6,093 nucleotides of DNA. Origin: Palsa-461 sp036844945. GTDB lineage: Bacteria > Actinomycetota > Acidimicrobiia > Acidimicrobiales > RAAP-2. A program made the translations under genes and the position numbers. Of this stretch, positions 1 through 5,128 are shown piece by piece (within the stretch, counting starts at the first letter, position 1; each line of letters opens with the position of its first letter). The stretch lies in assembly GCA_036844945.1 (NCBI GenBank), contig DAIUEV010000094.1, positions 1-6,093 of the forward strand, written 5' to 3'. The notes under the pieces were generated by a model, which did not search any database, was not told the origin of the DNA, and worked only from the letters and a program-made list of their open reading frames with translations.

Positions 1-4
1 TGGT

Positions 5-10
5 TACCCT
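5..10 (+). promoter_or_regulatory. Putative -10 box (TACCCT) of a leaderless promoter for the PfkB-like kinase
   Basis: TACCCT is followed by 6 nt (GGTTCG) and then the GTG start at 17, so transcription would begin at or next to the start codon. There is no purine-rich ribosome binding site. The same spacing recurs before four other genes here. The -35 region lies outside the window. Confidence 0.6.
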
Positions 11-16
11 GGTTCG

Positions 17-1066
17 GTGTCAGAGCCGCCCCGGCAAACCCCGCCGCACGGGCGCGCCGCCCCCGTGCCCGAGCAGCTCGACGTGGTCGGCATCGGCTCC
101 GCCTTGGTCGATGTGGTGGTGCCGGCGACCGAAGCCGACCTCCGGACCCTCGAGCTGGTCAAGGGTTCGATGTCGCTCGTGGACCGGGCGCGGGCCGAGT
201 CGATCCACGCCGGGGTCGGCGGCGCGATCGAGATGTCGGGCGGCTCGGCAGCCAACACCATGGCCGGGGTGGCCTCGCTCGGCGGGGCGGCCGGGTTCGT
301 CGGCAAGGTCCTGGACGACCGCCTGGGCGAGGTGTTCACCCGCGAGATCCGGGCCGCCGGGGTGACCTTCGAGCCGATCGGCGACCAAGCCGAGGTCGAC
401 GGGATCGGGACCGGCCGCTGCCTGGTGCTCGTGACCGACGACGCCGATCGGACCATGGCCACCTACCTCGGTGCCGCCACCTTGATGGTCCCGGCGGACG
501 TGCCGCTCGACCTCGTCGTCCGGGCGAAGGTGCTCTACCTCGAGGGCTACCTGTGGGACCTCCCGCCGGCGATCGAGGCGATGCGCCGGGCCATCGCCGC
601 CGCCCACGAGGCCGGGGCGTCGGTCGCGCTCTCCCTGTCCGACCCGTTCTGCGTCGGGCGGCACCAGCGGGAGTTCCTCGAACTGCTCCACGAGCACCTC
701 GACGTCCTCTTCGGCAACGAGGAGGAGCTGGTCGCCCTCTTCGGGACGAAGTCGTTCGATTCGGCGGTCGAGGCCGCCCTCGAGACGGGCCTCTTGGTCG
801 CGGCGACGAGGGGGGCGAAGGGCTCCGTGGTGACGACCCCGCACGGTCCGGTGGCGGTGGAGGCGGCACCCGTCGAGCGGGTCCTCGATACCACCGGAGC
901 CGGCGACCTCTACGCGGCCGGGTTCCTCTACGGGCTCACCCACGGCTCGGAACCCGAGCACTGCGCCCGGCTCGGGGGACTCTGCGCGAGCGAGGTGATC
1001 AGCCACCTCGGTGCCCGGCCCGAGCGGAGCTTGCGCGAGCTGGTGGCGAACGCCGGCCTCGCCTGA
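17..1066 (+). CDS. PfkB-family carbohydrate/nucleoside kinase, adenosine-kinase-like
   Basis: This is a 349-aa cytosolic ribokinase-fold kinase that should transfer phosphate from ATP to a sugar or nucleoside hydroxyl. It resembles the bacterial proteins usually annotated as adenosine kinase, so AMP formation in purine salvage is the likeliest role, but the substrate cannot be fixed from sequence. Seen directly: the N-terminal strand with GIGSALVDV (25-33), the substrate-side signature GGSAANT (75-81), YLEGYLWD (174-181), the NEEE motif (234-237) expected to act with Mg/phosphate, TRGAKGS (264-270), and the C-terminal PfkB signature DTTGAGD (291-297), in which D297 is the expected catalytic base. 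The first 20 residues are proline-rich and probably not part of the fold. The GTG at 17 is chosen because a -10-like TACCCT lies exactly 6 nt upstream. The gene has no evident partner; a separate promoter-like box precedes the next gene. The family call is secure, the substrate is not. Confidence 0.93.
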   Translation: MSEPPRQTPPHGRAAPVPEQLDVVGIGSALVDVVVPATEADLRTLELVKGSMSLVDRARAESIHAGVGGAIEMSGGSAANTMAGVASLGGAAGFVGKVLDDRLGEVFTREIRAAGVTFEPIGDQAEVDGIGTGRCLVLVTDDADRTMATYLGAATLMVPADVPLDLVVRAKVLYLEGYLWDLPPAIEAMRRAIAAAHEAGASVALSLSDPFCVGRHQREFLELLHEHLDVLFGNEEELVALFGTKSFDSAVEAALETGLLVAATRGAKGSVVTTPHGPVAVEAAPVERVLDTTGAGDLYAAGFLYGLTHGSEPEHCARLGGLCASEVISHLGARPERSLRELVANAGLA

Positions 1067-1090
1067 GGCGGTCGCCCTCCGGGCCCTCGG

Positions 1091-1096
1091 TAGGAT
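1091..1096 (+). promoter_or_regulatory. Putative -10 box (TAGGAT) of a leaderless promoter for the two membrane-protein genes
   Basis: TAGGAT is followed by CGTTGC (6 nt) and the GTG at 1103. It lies in the 36-nt gap after the kinase stop codon. No TTGACA-like -35 is visible about 17 nt upstream and no SD is present. It suggests the two membrane-protein genes are transcribed separately from the kinase. Confidence 0.6.
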
Positions 1097-1102
1097 CGTT
1101 GC

Positions 1103-1486
1103 GTGCGCGAGCGGTGGTTGTCACGGCGTGCGCTCACCCTGCACGCGGCCGTCGTGCTCTGGGTGCCGGGATGCCTCATGGCCGGGTGGTGGCAGGTGAC
1201 CCGCGCCCTCGGAGGCAACGGGCTCAGCTACCTCTACTCGGTCGAATGGCCCGTCTTCGCCCTGGTCGGGATCTGGATGTGGTGGTCGCTGATCCACACC
1301 GACCCCGAGACGGTCGGGGCCCGGGCACAGCGGCGGCTGGCGTCGGCCCGGGCCCGGGCCGGGATGCTCCCCGTGCCGCCCGAGCGGCGCCCCGAGGAGG
1401 AGGACGCCGAGCTCGCCGCCTACAACGACCGGCTGGCCCAACTGGCCGCCGACGGGCGGCCGAAGACCTGGCGGACCCCGCAGTGA
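1103..1486 (+). CDS. Conserved actinobacterial two-TM membrane protein with C-terminal cytoplasmic tail
   Basis: The product is 127 aa and has no assigned biochemical function. A basic N-terminus (MRERWLSRR) precedes a first hydrophobic segment at about 10-31, a loop with GGNGLSYLY (37-45), and a second segment rich in Trp at about 47-65. A charged tail follows, with an Ala/Arg-rich helix (70-90) and a motif YNDRLAQLAADGRPKTW (107-123). From memory, this layout and the ending (YNxxLAxL followed by a basic GRxKxW) match small membrane proteins found beside DUF3817 genes in other actinobacteria. The positive-inside rule puts both ends in the cytoplasm. The N-terminus loosely recalls the start of SURF1-type proteins, but the rest does not fit. 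The GTG start is supported by the TAGGAT box 6 nt upstream; the next gene begins 19 nt after the stop, so the two are probably cotranscribed. Confidence 0.82.
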   Translation: MRERWLSRRALTLHAAVVLWVPGCLMAGWWQVTRALGGNGLSYLYSVEWPVFALVGIWMWWSLIHTDPETVGARAQRRLASARARAGMLPVPPERRPEEEDAELAAYNDRLAQLAADGRPKTWRTPQ

Positions 1487-1505
1487 CCGGTCCGGGCGGC
1501 GGCCG

Positions 1506-1835
1506 GTGAGCGGCGCCCTGCTGCGCTACCGGATCATGGCGTACGCGGTCGGCGTCGGGCTGATCATCCTGGTCTTCGTGGGCATCCCCCTGCAGTACGC
1601 CGCGAACACGCCCGGGGTGGTGCGGGTGGTGGGCCCGATCCATGGCGCCCTCTACATCGTGTACCTGCTCGCGGCGGCCGACCTCGCCCGCCGGGCCCGC
1701 TTCGGTCTGCTCCAGCTGGCCGCGATGGTGGCGGCGGGCTTCGTCCCGTTGGTCGCCTTCCTGGTCGAACGCCAGGTGGTGCACCGGCTGCAGCGCGAGG
1801 CGGCGCAGCCCGAGGCCGGCGTCCCGGGCGGGTGA
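1506..1835 (+). CDS. DUF3817 family integral membrane protein
   Basis: The product is 109 aa with three predicted membrane helices at about 10-31, 43-60 and 67-88. The DUF3817 pattern is clear: an LRYRIMAYAVGVGLI start, the signature VVGPIHGALYIVYLLAAADL (41-60), and PLVAFLVERQV (81-91) before a short charged tail. The family is widespread in actinobacteria and has no established activity. The GTG at 1506 lies 19 nt after the preceding gene's stop; the gap is G/C-rich, with only weak GGGCGG-like purine content and no -10 box, so expression probably depends on the upstream gene. Its stop is one base from the stop of the convergent minus-strand gene, leaving no room for a dedicated terminator. 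Confidence 0.88.
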   Translation: MSGALLRYRIMAYAVGVGLIILVFVGIPLQYAANTPGVVRVVGPIHGALYIVYLLAAADLARRARFGLLQLAAMVAAGFVPLVAFLVERQVVHRLQREAAQPEAGVPGG

Positions 1836-1836
1836 C

Positions 1837-2451
1837 TCAGCCCGCTTCCTTCGGATCCGCCGGCAGGAAGGCGAGCGGCAGGTCGGCCAGCCGGACGAGC
1901 ACGGACGCGACCCAGCGGGTCAGGGCGTCGACGACCGAGGCGATGGTCGCGGAGTCCTCGAGATGGGGCTCCTCGAACCGGAGCGACCCTTCGTAGGACG
2001 CCTCCACCGCCCAACGGACGGCCGAGGCTCCCTCGTCGGGTTCCTCGAAGACCTGCTCGATGCTGACCGAGGTCCGCACCAGCGCGTCGGCCCCGAGGTG
2101 GGGGCTCTCCGGCGGCAGCGAGGTGACGACGACTTCGAGGCTCGGAGCCGCGGAGAGCCGCTGGATCCGGAAGGTGACCTCGAGGATCACCTCGGGGAGT
2201 TCGCTCGGGGTCTCGCCGATGGACCAACTCCGGTAGGCGGTCTGGCTCCACGTCGGCCAGTCGATCGACAGGTCCGCGCGCACGCGCGGAGGCTGCTCCT
2301 CGCCCGGGAGGCTGTAGGAGGTCTCGAAGGAGATGTCACCCAGGAAGACGTCGACCTGGAACCGCTCCTCGACCGCCTGGCGCTGCAGGAGGGCCGCGTC
2401 GAAGGACCGGTGCAGGGCGTCGATGACGTCCATGAGCAGGTGATCGATCAC
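1837..2451 (-). CDS. Unrecognised acidic, beta-rich protein (204 aa)
   Basis: I do not recognise this protein family. It has an N-terminal amphipathic helix (about 3-28), a long middle region of alternating residues that suggests antiparallel beta strands (FQVDVFLGDISFETSYSL 31-48, VRADLSIDW 57-65, EVILEVTFRIQRL 87-99, LEVVVTSL 105-112, VRTSVSIEQVFE 125-136, VRWAVEASYEGSLRF 145-159), and a C-terminal helix (about 167-192) ending in a Pro-rich tail. It has no cysteine, signal peptide or clear membrane span, and is rich in Glu/Asp, so it is probably a soluble cytosolic protein. The chosen GTG at 2451 has TAGCCT 9 nt upstream; an ATG at 2433 (residue 7) is an alternative start. It is divergent from the GDPD gene and convergent with DUF3817. 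Real coding status is supported by its coherent amphipathic patterning and the clean gene-to-gene fit on both sides. The helix-then-strands start faintly recalls small conflict-associated domains such as Trypco2, but this is only an impression. Confidence 0.8.
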   Translation of the reverse strand: MIDHLLMDVIDALHRSFDAALLQRQAVEERFQVDVFLGDISFETSYSLPGEEQPPRVRADLSIDWPTWSQTAYRSWSIGETPSELPEVILEVTFRIQRLSAAPSLEVVVTSLPPESPHLGADALVRTSVSIEQVFEEPDEGASAVRWAVEASYEGSLRFEEPHLEDSATIASVVDALTRWVASVLVRLADLPLAFLPADPKEAG

Positions 2452-2460
2452 AAGAGGTCG

Positions 2461-2466
2461 AGGCTA
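2461..2466 (-). promoter_or_regulatory. Putative -10 box (TAGCCT) for the 204-aa protein gene
   Basis: On the minus strand TAGCCT is followed by CGACCTCTT (9 nt) and the GTG at 2451. A start site 6-9 nt after the box would leave a leader of 0-3 nt. No SD is present. The same hexamer and spacing occur before the bL37 gene. Confidence 0.45.
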
Positions 2467-2497
2467 TCCGGCCCCGCTGCGCCCCATCCCGGGTCGT

Positions 2498-2503
2498 TAC
2501 GAT
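2498..2503 (+). promoter_or_regulatory. Putative -10 box (TACGAT) of a leaderless promoter for the GDPD gene
   Basis: TACGAT is followed by CGTGAG (6 nt) and the GTG at 2510. It shares a 58-bp divergent spacer with the box of the minus-strand gene, and the two boxes are 31 bp apart. No -35 consensus is visible. Confidence 0.6.
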
Positions 2504-2509
2504 CGTGAG

Positions 2510-3376
2510 GTGTCGTCGCGGAACCCCTGGCTCGACCGCCGCGTGCTCGCGTACGCCCACCAGGGCGGCGCGTGGGAGTGGCCGTCCTCCACGCTCTTCG
2601 CGATGCGGAGCGCGGTCGCGGCCGGCGCGCACGCGCTGGAGCTCGACGCCCACGGCACGAAGGACGGCCACGTCGTCGTCTGCCACGACCCGACGGTCGA
2701 CCGGACTACCAACGGCACCGGTGCGATCGCCGATCTGACCCTCGCCGAGGTGAAGACGCTCGACTCGGCCTACTGGTTCATCCCCGGGGCCGACGTCACC
2801 GCCGACCGGCCGCCCGGGGACTACCCCTACCGGGGGAAGGCCGCCCACGATCCCGAGTTCACGATCGCGTCGCTGGCCGAGGTGCTCGAGGCCTTCCCCG
2901 ATGTCATCTTGAACCTCGACATCAAGCAATCGGCCCCGGCCGTCGCCCCGTACGAGCAGGGGATCGCCGACCTGCTGGCCCGGTTCGGCCGGACCGAGGA
3001 CGTGATCGTCACCTCGTTCGACGACAACGTGACCCGCGCGTTCAGCGCGCTGGCGCCGGACGTGCCGACCTCGGCGGGCACGGCCACCACCGCGGCCTTC
3101 TACCAGGCGGTGCGGCACGACGAGGAGCCACCCGCCATGTCGGCGGTCGCGTTCCAGGTGCCCGAGACCTTTGGCGACATCGTGCTCGTCGACCGGCGGT
3201 TCGTCGACGCCGCCCACGAGCTCGGTGCCGCGGTGCACGTCTGGACCGTGAACGACACCGAGTCCATGGAGCGGCTCCTCGACCTCGGCGTCGACGGGAT
3301 CATCTCCGACGTCCCGACCGAGCTCATGGGCGTGCTCGGTCGCCGAGGGGTCGCCTGGACGGTGGAGGCCCGCTAG
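2510..3376 (+). CDS. Glycerophosphodiester phosphodiesterase family protein (GDPD), cytosolic
   Basis: This 288-aa TIM-barrel enzyme is expected to hydrolyse glycerophosphodiesters from lipid turnover to sn-glycerol 3-phosphate and an alcohol. Seen: H17 in AHQGG, PSSTLFAMRSA (25-35), the metal-ligand strand ELDAHGTKDG (44-53) with E44 and D46, the second catalytic His in CHDPTVDRTTNG (58-69), NLDIKQ (135-140) with K139, VTSFDD (167-172), VWTVND (244-249), and VDGIISDVP (261-269), which closes the barrel. The usual HRG is HQG here, and the position that is often Glu in the N-I-E-I-K strand is Asp. I recall both changes in a group of actinobacterial GDPDs, so activity is still likely. There is no signal peptide, unlike periplasmic GlpQ, so a cytosolic role is inferred. 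The GTG is placed by the TACGAT box 6 nt upstream. It is a single-gene unit, convergent with bL37. The true substrate is open. Confidence 0.92.
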   Translation: MSSRNPWLDRRVLAYAHQGGAWEWPSSTLFAMRSAVAAGAHALELDAHGTKDGHVVVCHDPTVDRTTNGTGAIADLTLAEVKTLDSAYWFIPGADVTADRPPGDYPYRGKAAHDPEFTIASLAEVLEAFPDVILNLDIKQSAPAVAPYEQGIADLLARFGRTEDVIVTSFDDNVTRAFSALAPDVPTSAGTATTAAFYQAVRHDEEPPAMSAVAFQVPETFGDIVLVDRRFVDAAHELGAAVHVWTVNDTESMERLLDLGVDGIISDVPTELMGVLGRRGVAWTVEAR

Positions 3377-3460
3377 CTCTCGGCGCGGTCACCAACCTGC
3401 GGACGACGCTAGTGGCGACCGGCGCGGGCCGACGGTGACACCGGTCATGCGCGGGTTGCG

Positions 3461-3480
3461 GTCGGCGCGCAAACGCCGAC
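3461..3480. terminator. Hairpin in the convergent GDPD/bL37 spacer, candidate bidirectional terminator
   Basis: GTCGGCG and CGCCGAC form a perfect 7-bp stem around a 6-nt loop (CGCAAA). A second, shorter hairpin, CCGGA-AAAG-TCCGG, sits at 3483-3496. Both lie between two convergent genes. Neither has a U-tract in either direction, so intrinsic termination is plausible for a high-G+C actinobacterium but not shown. Confidence 0.4.
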
Positions 3481-3504
3481 GGCCGGAAAAGTCCGGACCG
3501 GAGT

Positions 3505-3588
3505 TCAGCCCCGACCCGCGTTGGGCCGCTTGCCGTGGTTCGCCTTGTTCTTCTTGCGCAGCTTGCGCTTGACGGTGCGCTTCGACAT
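3505..3588 (-). CDS. 50S ribosomal protein bL37 (27 aa)
   Basis: This very short ORF encodes an extremely basic peptide: 12 of 27 residues are Lys or Arg. It starts MSKRTVKRKLRKKNKA and continues NHGKRPNAGRG. The KANHGKRPN block is, from memory, the signature of bL37, the small actinobacterial large-subunit protein first seen in mycobacterial ribosome structures, where it is about 24 aa. This copy has a three-residue GRG extension after the usual PNA ending. It would be buried in rRNA and contribute to 50S structure. The other small actinobacterial ribosomal protein, bS22 (COX24-like), has a different sequence and lacks the NHGKRPN block. The ATG at 3588 follows TAGCCT by 9 nt with no SD. It diverges from ychF across 106 bp. 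Confidence 0.8.
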   Translation of the reverse strand: MSKRTVKRKLRKKNKANHGKRPNAGRG

Positions 3589-3597
3589 GAGCGCACC

Positions 3598-3603
3598 AGG
3601 CTA
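3598..3603 (-). promoter_or_regulatory. Putative -10 box (TAGCCT) for the bL37 gene
   Basis: On the minus strand TAGCCT is followed by GGTGCGCTC (9 nt) and the ATG at 3588. No SD is seen, so the leader is absent or at most a few nt. Identity and spacing match the box of the other minus-strand gene at 2461-2466. Confidence 0.45.
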
Positions 3604-3682
3604 GTGCCAGCCGGGCCCCCGCCCCGACGGCGGCCGGGATCGTCCGACCGGGCGCGGCGGAGGAGTGGAGATCGAAGCCCTG

Positions 3683-3688
3683 TAGCGT
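3683..3688 (+). promoter_or_regulatory. Putative -10 box (TAGCGT) of a leaderless promoter for ychF-DUF192-rsmI
   Basis: TAGCGT is preceded by TG, followed by CGGTCC (6 nt) and then the GTG at 3695. No SD and no convincing -35 are present. It would drive the three-gene translation-related unit. Confidence 0.6.
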
Positions 3689-3694
3689 CGGTCC

Positions 3695-4777
3695 GTGCAA
3701 CGCCTGGGGCTCGTCGGGCTGGCCAATGCGGGGAAGTCCTCGTTGTTCAACGCCCTGACCGGGGGGCATGTGCCGGTCGCGGCGCACCCGTTCTCGACCG
3801 TCGAGACCTCGGTCGGAGTGGCCCCGTTGCCAGATGCGCGGCTCGAGGCACTGGCCGAGTTGAGCCACAGCGCCAAGGTGGTCCGGGCCGGGGTCGAGTT
3901 CGTCGACATCGCCGGTCTCGTCGCCGGATCGGCCGCCGGCGAGGGGATGGGCAACCGCTTCCTCGCCGGCATCCGCGAGGTCGACGCGCTCGTGCTCGTG
4001 CTGCGCTCCTTCGTGGACGACGCCGTGTCCGGCCCCGACGATCCGCTCGACTCCCTCGAGACCCTGGAGCTCGAGCTCGTCCTGGCCGACGTGGCATCGC
4101 TCGAGTCCCAGTCCGAGAAGCGTCGCAAGCAGGCCCGCCTGAAGGGCGACACCGACCTGGCCGCCGAGGCGGACGCGATCGACGCGGCGATGGACGTGCT
4201 CCAGGCCGGGGTGCCGTTGTTCCGGTCGTCGATCGATCCCGCGGTCCGTGCCCGGCTGCACAACTCGTTCCTCCTCACCAACAAGCCGGTGCTCGCCGTG
4301 GTGAACGTCGGCGACGACCAGCTCGACGACGCCGACGACCGGGTGGCGCCGGTGGCCGCACACCTCGGCGAGGCCGGCGAGGCGATCGCGGTGTGCGTGC
4401 AGCTGGAAGCCGAGGCCGCAAGGCTCGACGCCTCGGAGCGGGCCGAGCTGCTCGAGGGGCTCGGCCTCGGTCAGGGGGTGGTGCCGCGGGTGGCCCGGGC
4501 GGCCTTCGACCTGCTCGGTCTGCGGACGTTCCTCACCACCGGTGACAAGGAGTCTCGGGCGTGGATCTTCCGGGCCGGGGCCCTCGCGCCGGAGTGCGCG
4601 GGGGTGATCCACTCCGACCTGCAGCGCGGGTTCATCCGGGCCGAGGTCATCCACTGGGACGAGCTGCTCGAGCTCGGTGGCTGGAACGCCGCCAAGGCGG
4701 CGGGCAAGCTCCGGGTCGAGGGCAAGGACTACCCGGTGAAGGACGGCGACGTCCTCGAGATCCGGTTCAACGTCTAA
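3695..4777 (+). CDS. ychF: YchF/OLA1-type P-loop ATPase (ribosome-associated, OBG family)
   Basis: The product is 360 aa, the usual length for the family, which binds ribosomes and hydrolyses ATP rather than GTP and affects translation and stress responses. Seen in order: P-loop GLANAGKSS (8-16), switch region HPFSTVETSVGV (31-42), G3 motif DIAGL (71-75) with the hydrophobic residue typical of this Q61-lacking family, GEGMGNRFLAGIRE (82-95), a helical/coiled insert (about 115-190), a G4-equivalent NVGD (204-207), and the C-terminal TGS-like DUF933 domain (about 280-360), with AGVIHSDLQRGFIRAEVIHW (302-321), EGKDYPVKDGDVLEIRFNV ending the protein. Departures from textbook YchF: LANAGKSS for LPNVGKST, VETS for IEPN, and NVGD for NVNE. 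The redox-sensitive Cys of E. coli YchF is Ser34 here. It heads the unit with DUF192 and rsmI. GTG start is set by TAGCGT 6 nt upstream. Confidence 0.95.
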   Translation: MQRLGLVGLANAGKSSLFNALTGGHVPVAAHPFSTVETSVGVAPLPDARLEALAELSHSAKVVRAGVEFVDIAGLVAGSAAGEGMGNRFLAGIREVDALVLVLRSFVDDAVSGPDDPLDSLETLELELVLADVASLESQSEKRRKQARLKGDTDLAAEADAIDAAMDVLQAGVPLFRSSIDPAVRARLHNSFLLTNKPVLAVVNVGDDQLDDADDRVAPVAAHLGEAGEAIAVCVQLEAEAARLDASERAELLEGLGLGQGVVPRVARAAFDLLGLRTFLTTGDKESRAWIFRAGALAPECAGVIHSDLQRGFIRAEVIHWDELLELGGWNAAKAAGKLRVEGKDYPVKDGDVLEIRFNV

Positions 4778-4780
4778 AGG
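4776..4780 (+). promoter_or_regulatory. SD-like AAAGG for the DUF192 gene, overlapping the ychF stop
   Basis: AAAGG begins inside the TAA stop codon of ychF and ends 6 nt before the ATG at 4787. It is the only convincing ribosome binding site in the window, and it serves an internal operon gene. This supports cotranscription and reinitiation after ychF. Confidence 0.5.
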
Positions 4781-4786
4781 CAGCGC

Positions 4787-5128
4787 ATGCAGGCCGGCTG
4801 GGTGCTTCGGGAGGGCGAGGTGTTGGCGGCGGCCGAGCGGGCCGACTCGTTCCTCGAACGGGCCCGGGGGCTCATCTGGCGGGGCAGCTACGACGGGGCG
4901 ATGCTCTTGCCCCGCACCCGTTCGATCCACTCCTTCGGCGTCCGGTTCCCGATCGACGTCGCCTTCTTGGACCGCGAGGACCGCGTCATCGCGATGGTCC
5001 GTCTGCGCCGGTGGCGGGTCACCTTGCCCCGAATGCGGGCCGCCCAGGCGCTCGAGGCCCGGGCCGGGAGTTTCGAACGCTGGGGGCTCGGTCTTGGCGA
5101 CCAGCTCGAGTTCCGACCGACACTGTGA
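4787..5128 (+). CDS. DUF192 (COG1430) family protein
   Basis: The product is 113 aa and contains one complete DUF192 domain: RARGLIWR (25-32) matching the usual RxRGLL start, MLLPRTRSIHSF (39-50), the family signature GVRFPIDVAFLD (51-62), a short strand region (64-80), and the closing ALEARAGSFERWGLGLGD (88-105). Family members are small beta proteins without an established biochemical role; some carry signal peptides or lipobox sequences, but this one has neither and is probably cytosolic. It starts 9 nt after ychF with an SD-like AAAGG and overlaps rsmI by 4 nt, so its synthesis is tied to two translation-related genes. That association is positional only. Confidence 0.92.
   Translation: MQAGWVLREGEVLAAAERADSFLERARGLIWRGSYDGAMLLPRTRSIHSFGVRFPIDVAFLDREDRVIAMVRLRRWRVTLPRMRAAQALEARAGSFERWGLGLGDQLEFRPTL

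Noticed and set aside
20..1006. Long minus-strand ORF opposite the PfkB-like kinase
   Set aside because: The product is low-complexity, rich in Arg, Gly, His and Pro, with no recognisable domain. It mirrors a clear kinase gene and is a G+C-driven shadow.
1833..1839. Palindromic TGACTCA as a possible protein-binding site
   Set aside because: It is simply the two facing stop codons, TGA and TCA, around one base.
1642..2508. 288-aa + strand ORF covering the DUF3817 end and the minus-strand orphan
   Set aside because: It is a shadow: DUF3817 in another frame has clear family motifs, and the downstream part lies opposite a better patterned minus-strand gene with a suitable start.
3389..4930. 513-aa minus-strand ORF across ychF
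   Set aside because: It runs antisense through ychF and bL37, its composition is biased (His, Gly, Arg, Leu, Glu), and it has no motifs. It is a shadow of the strong ychF coding frame.
4561..5124. Upstream in-frame extension of rsmI
   Set aside because: The frame is open far upstream, but that part translates as Arg/Gly/Pro-rich sequence overlapping ychF and DUF192. The RsmI fold starts just after the GTG at 5125.
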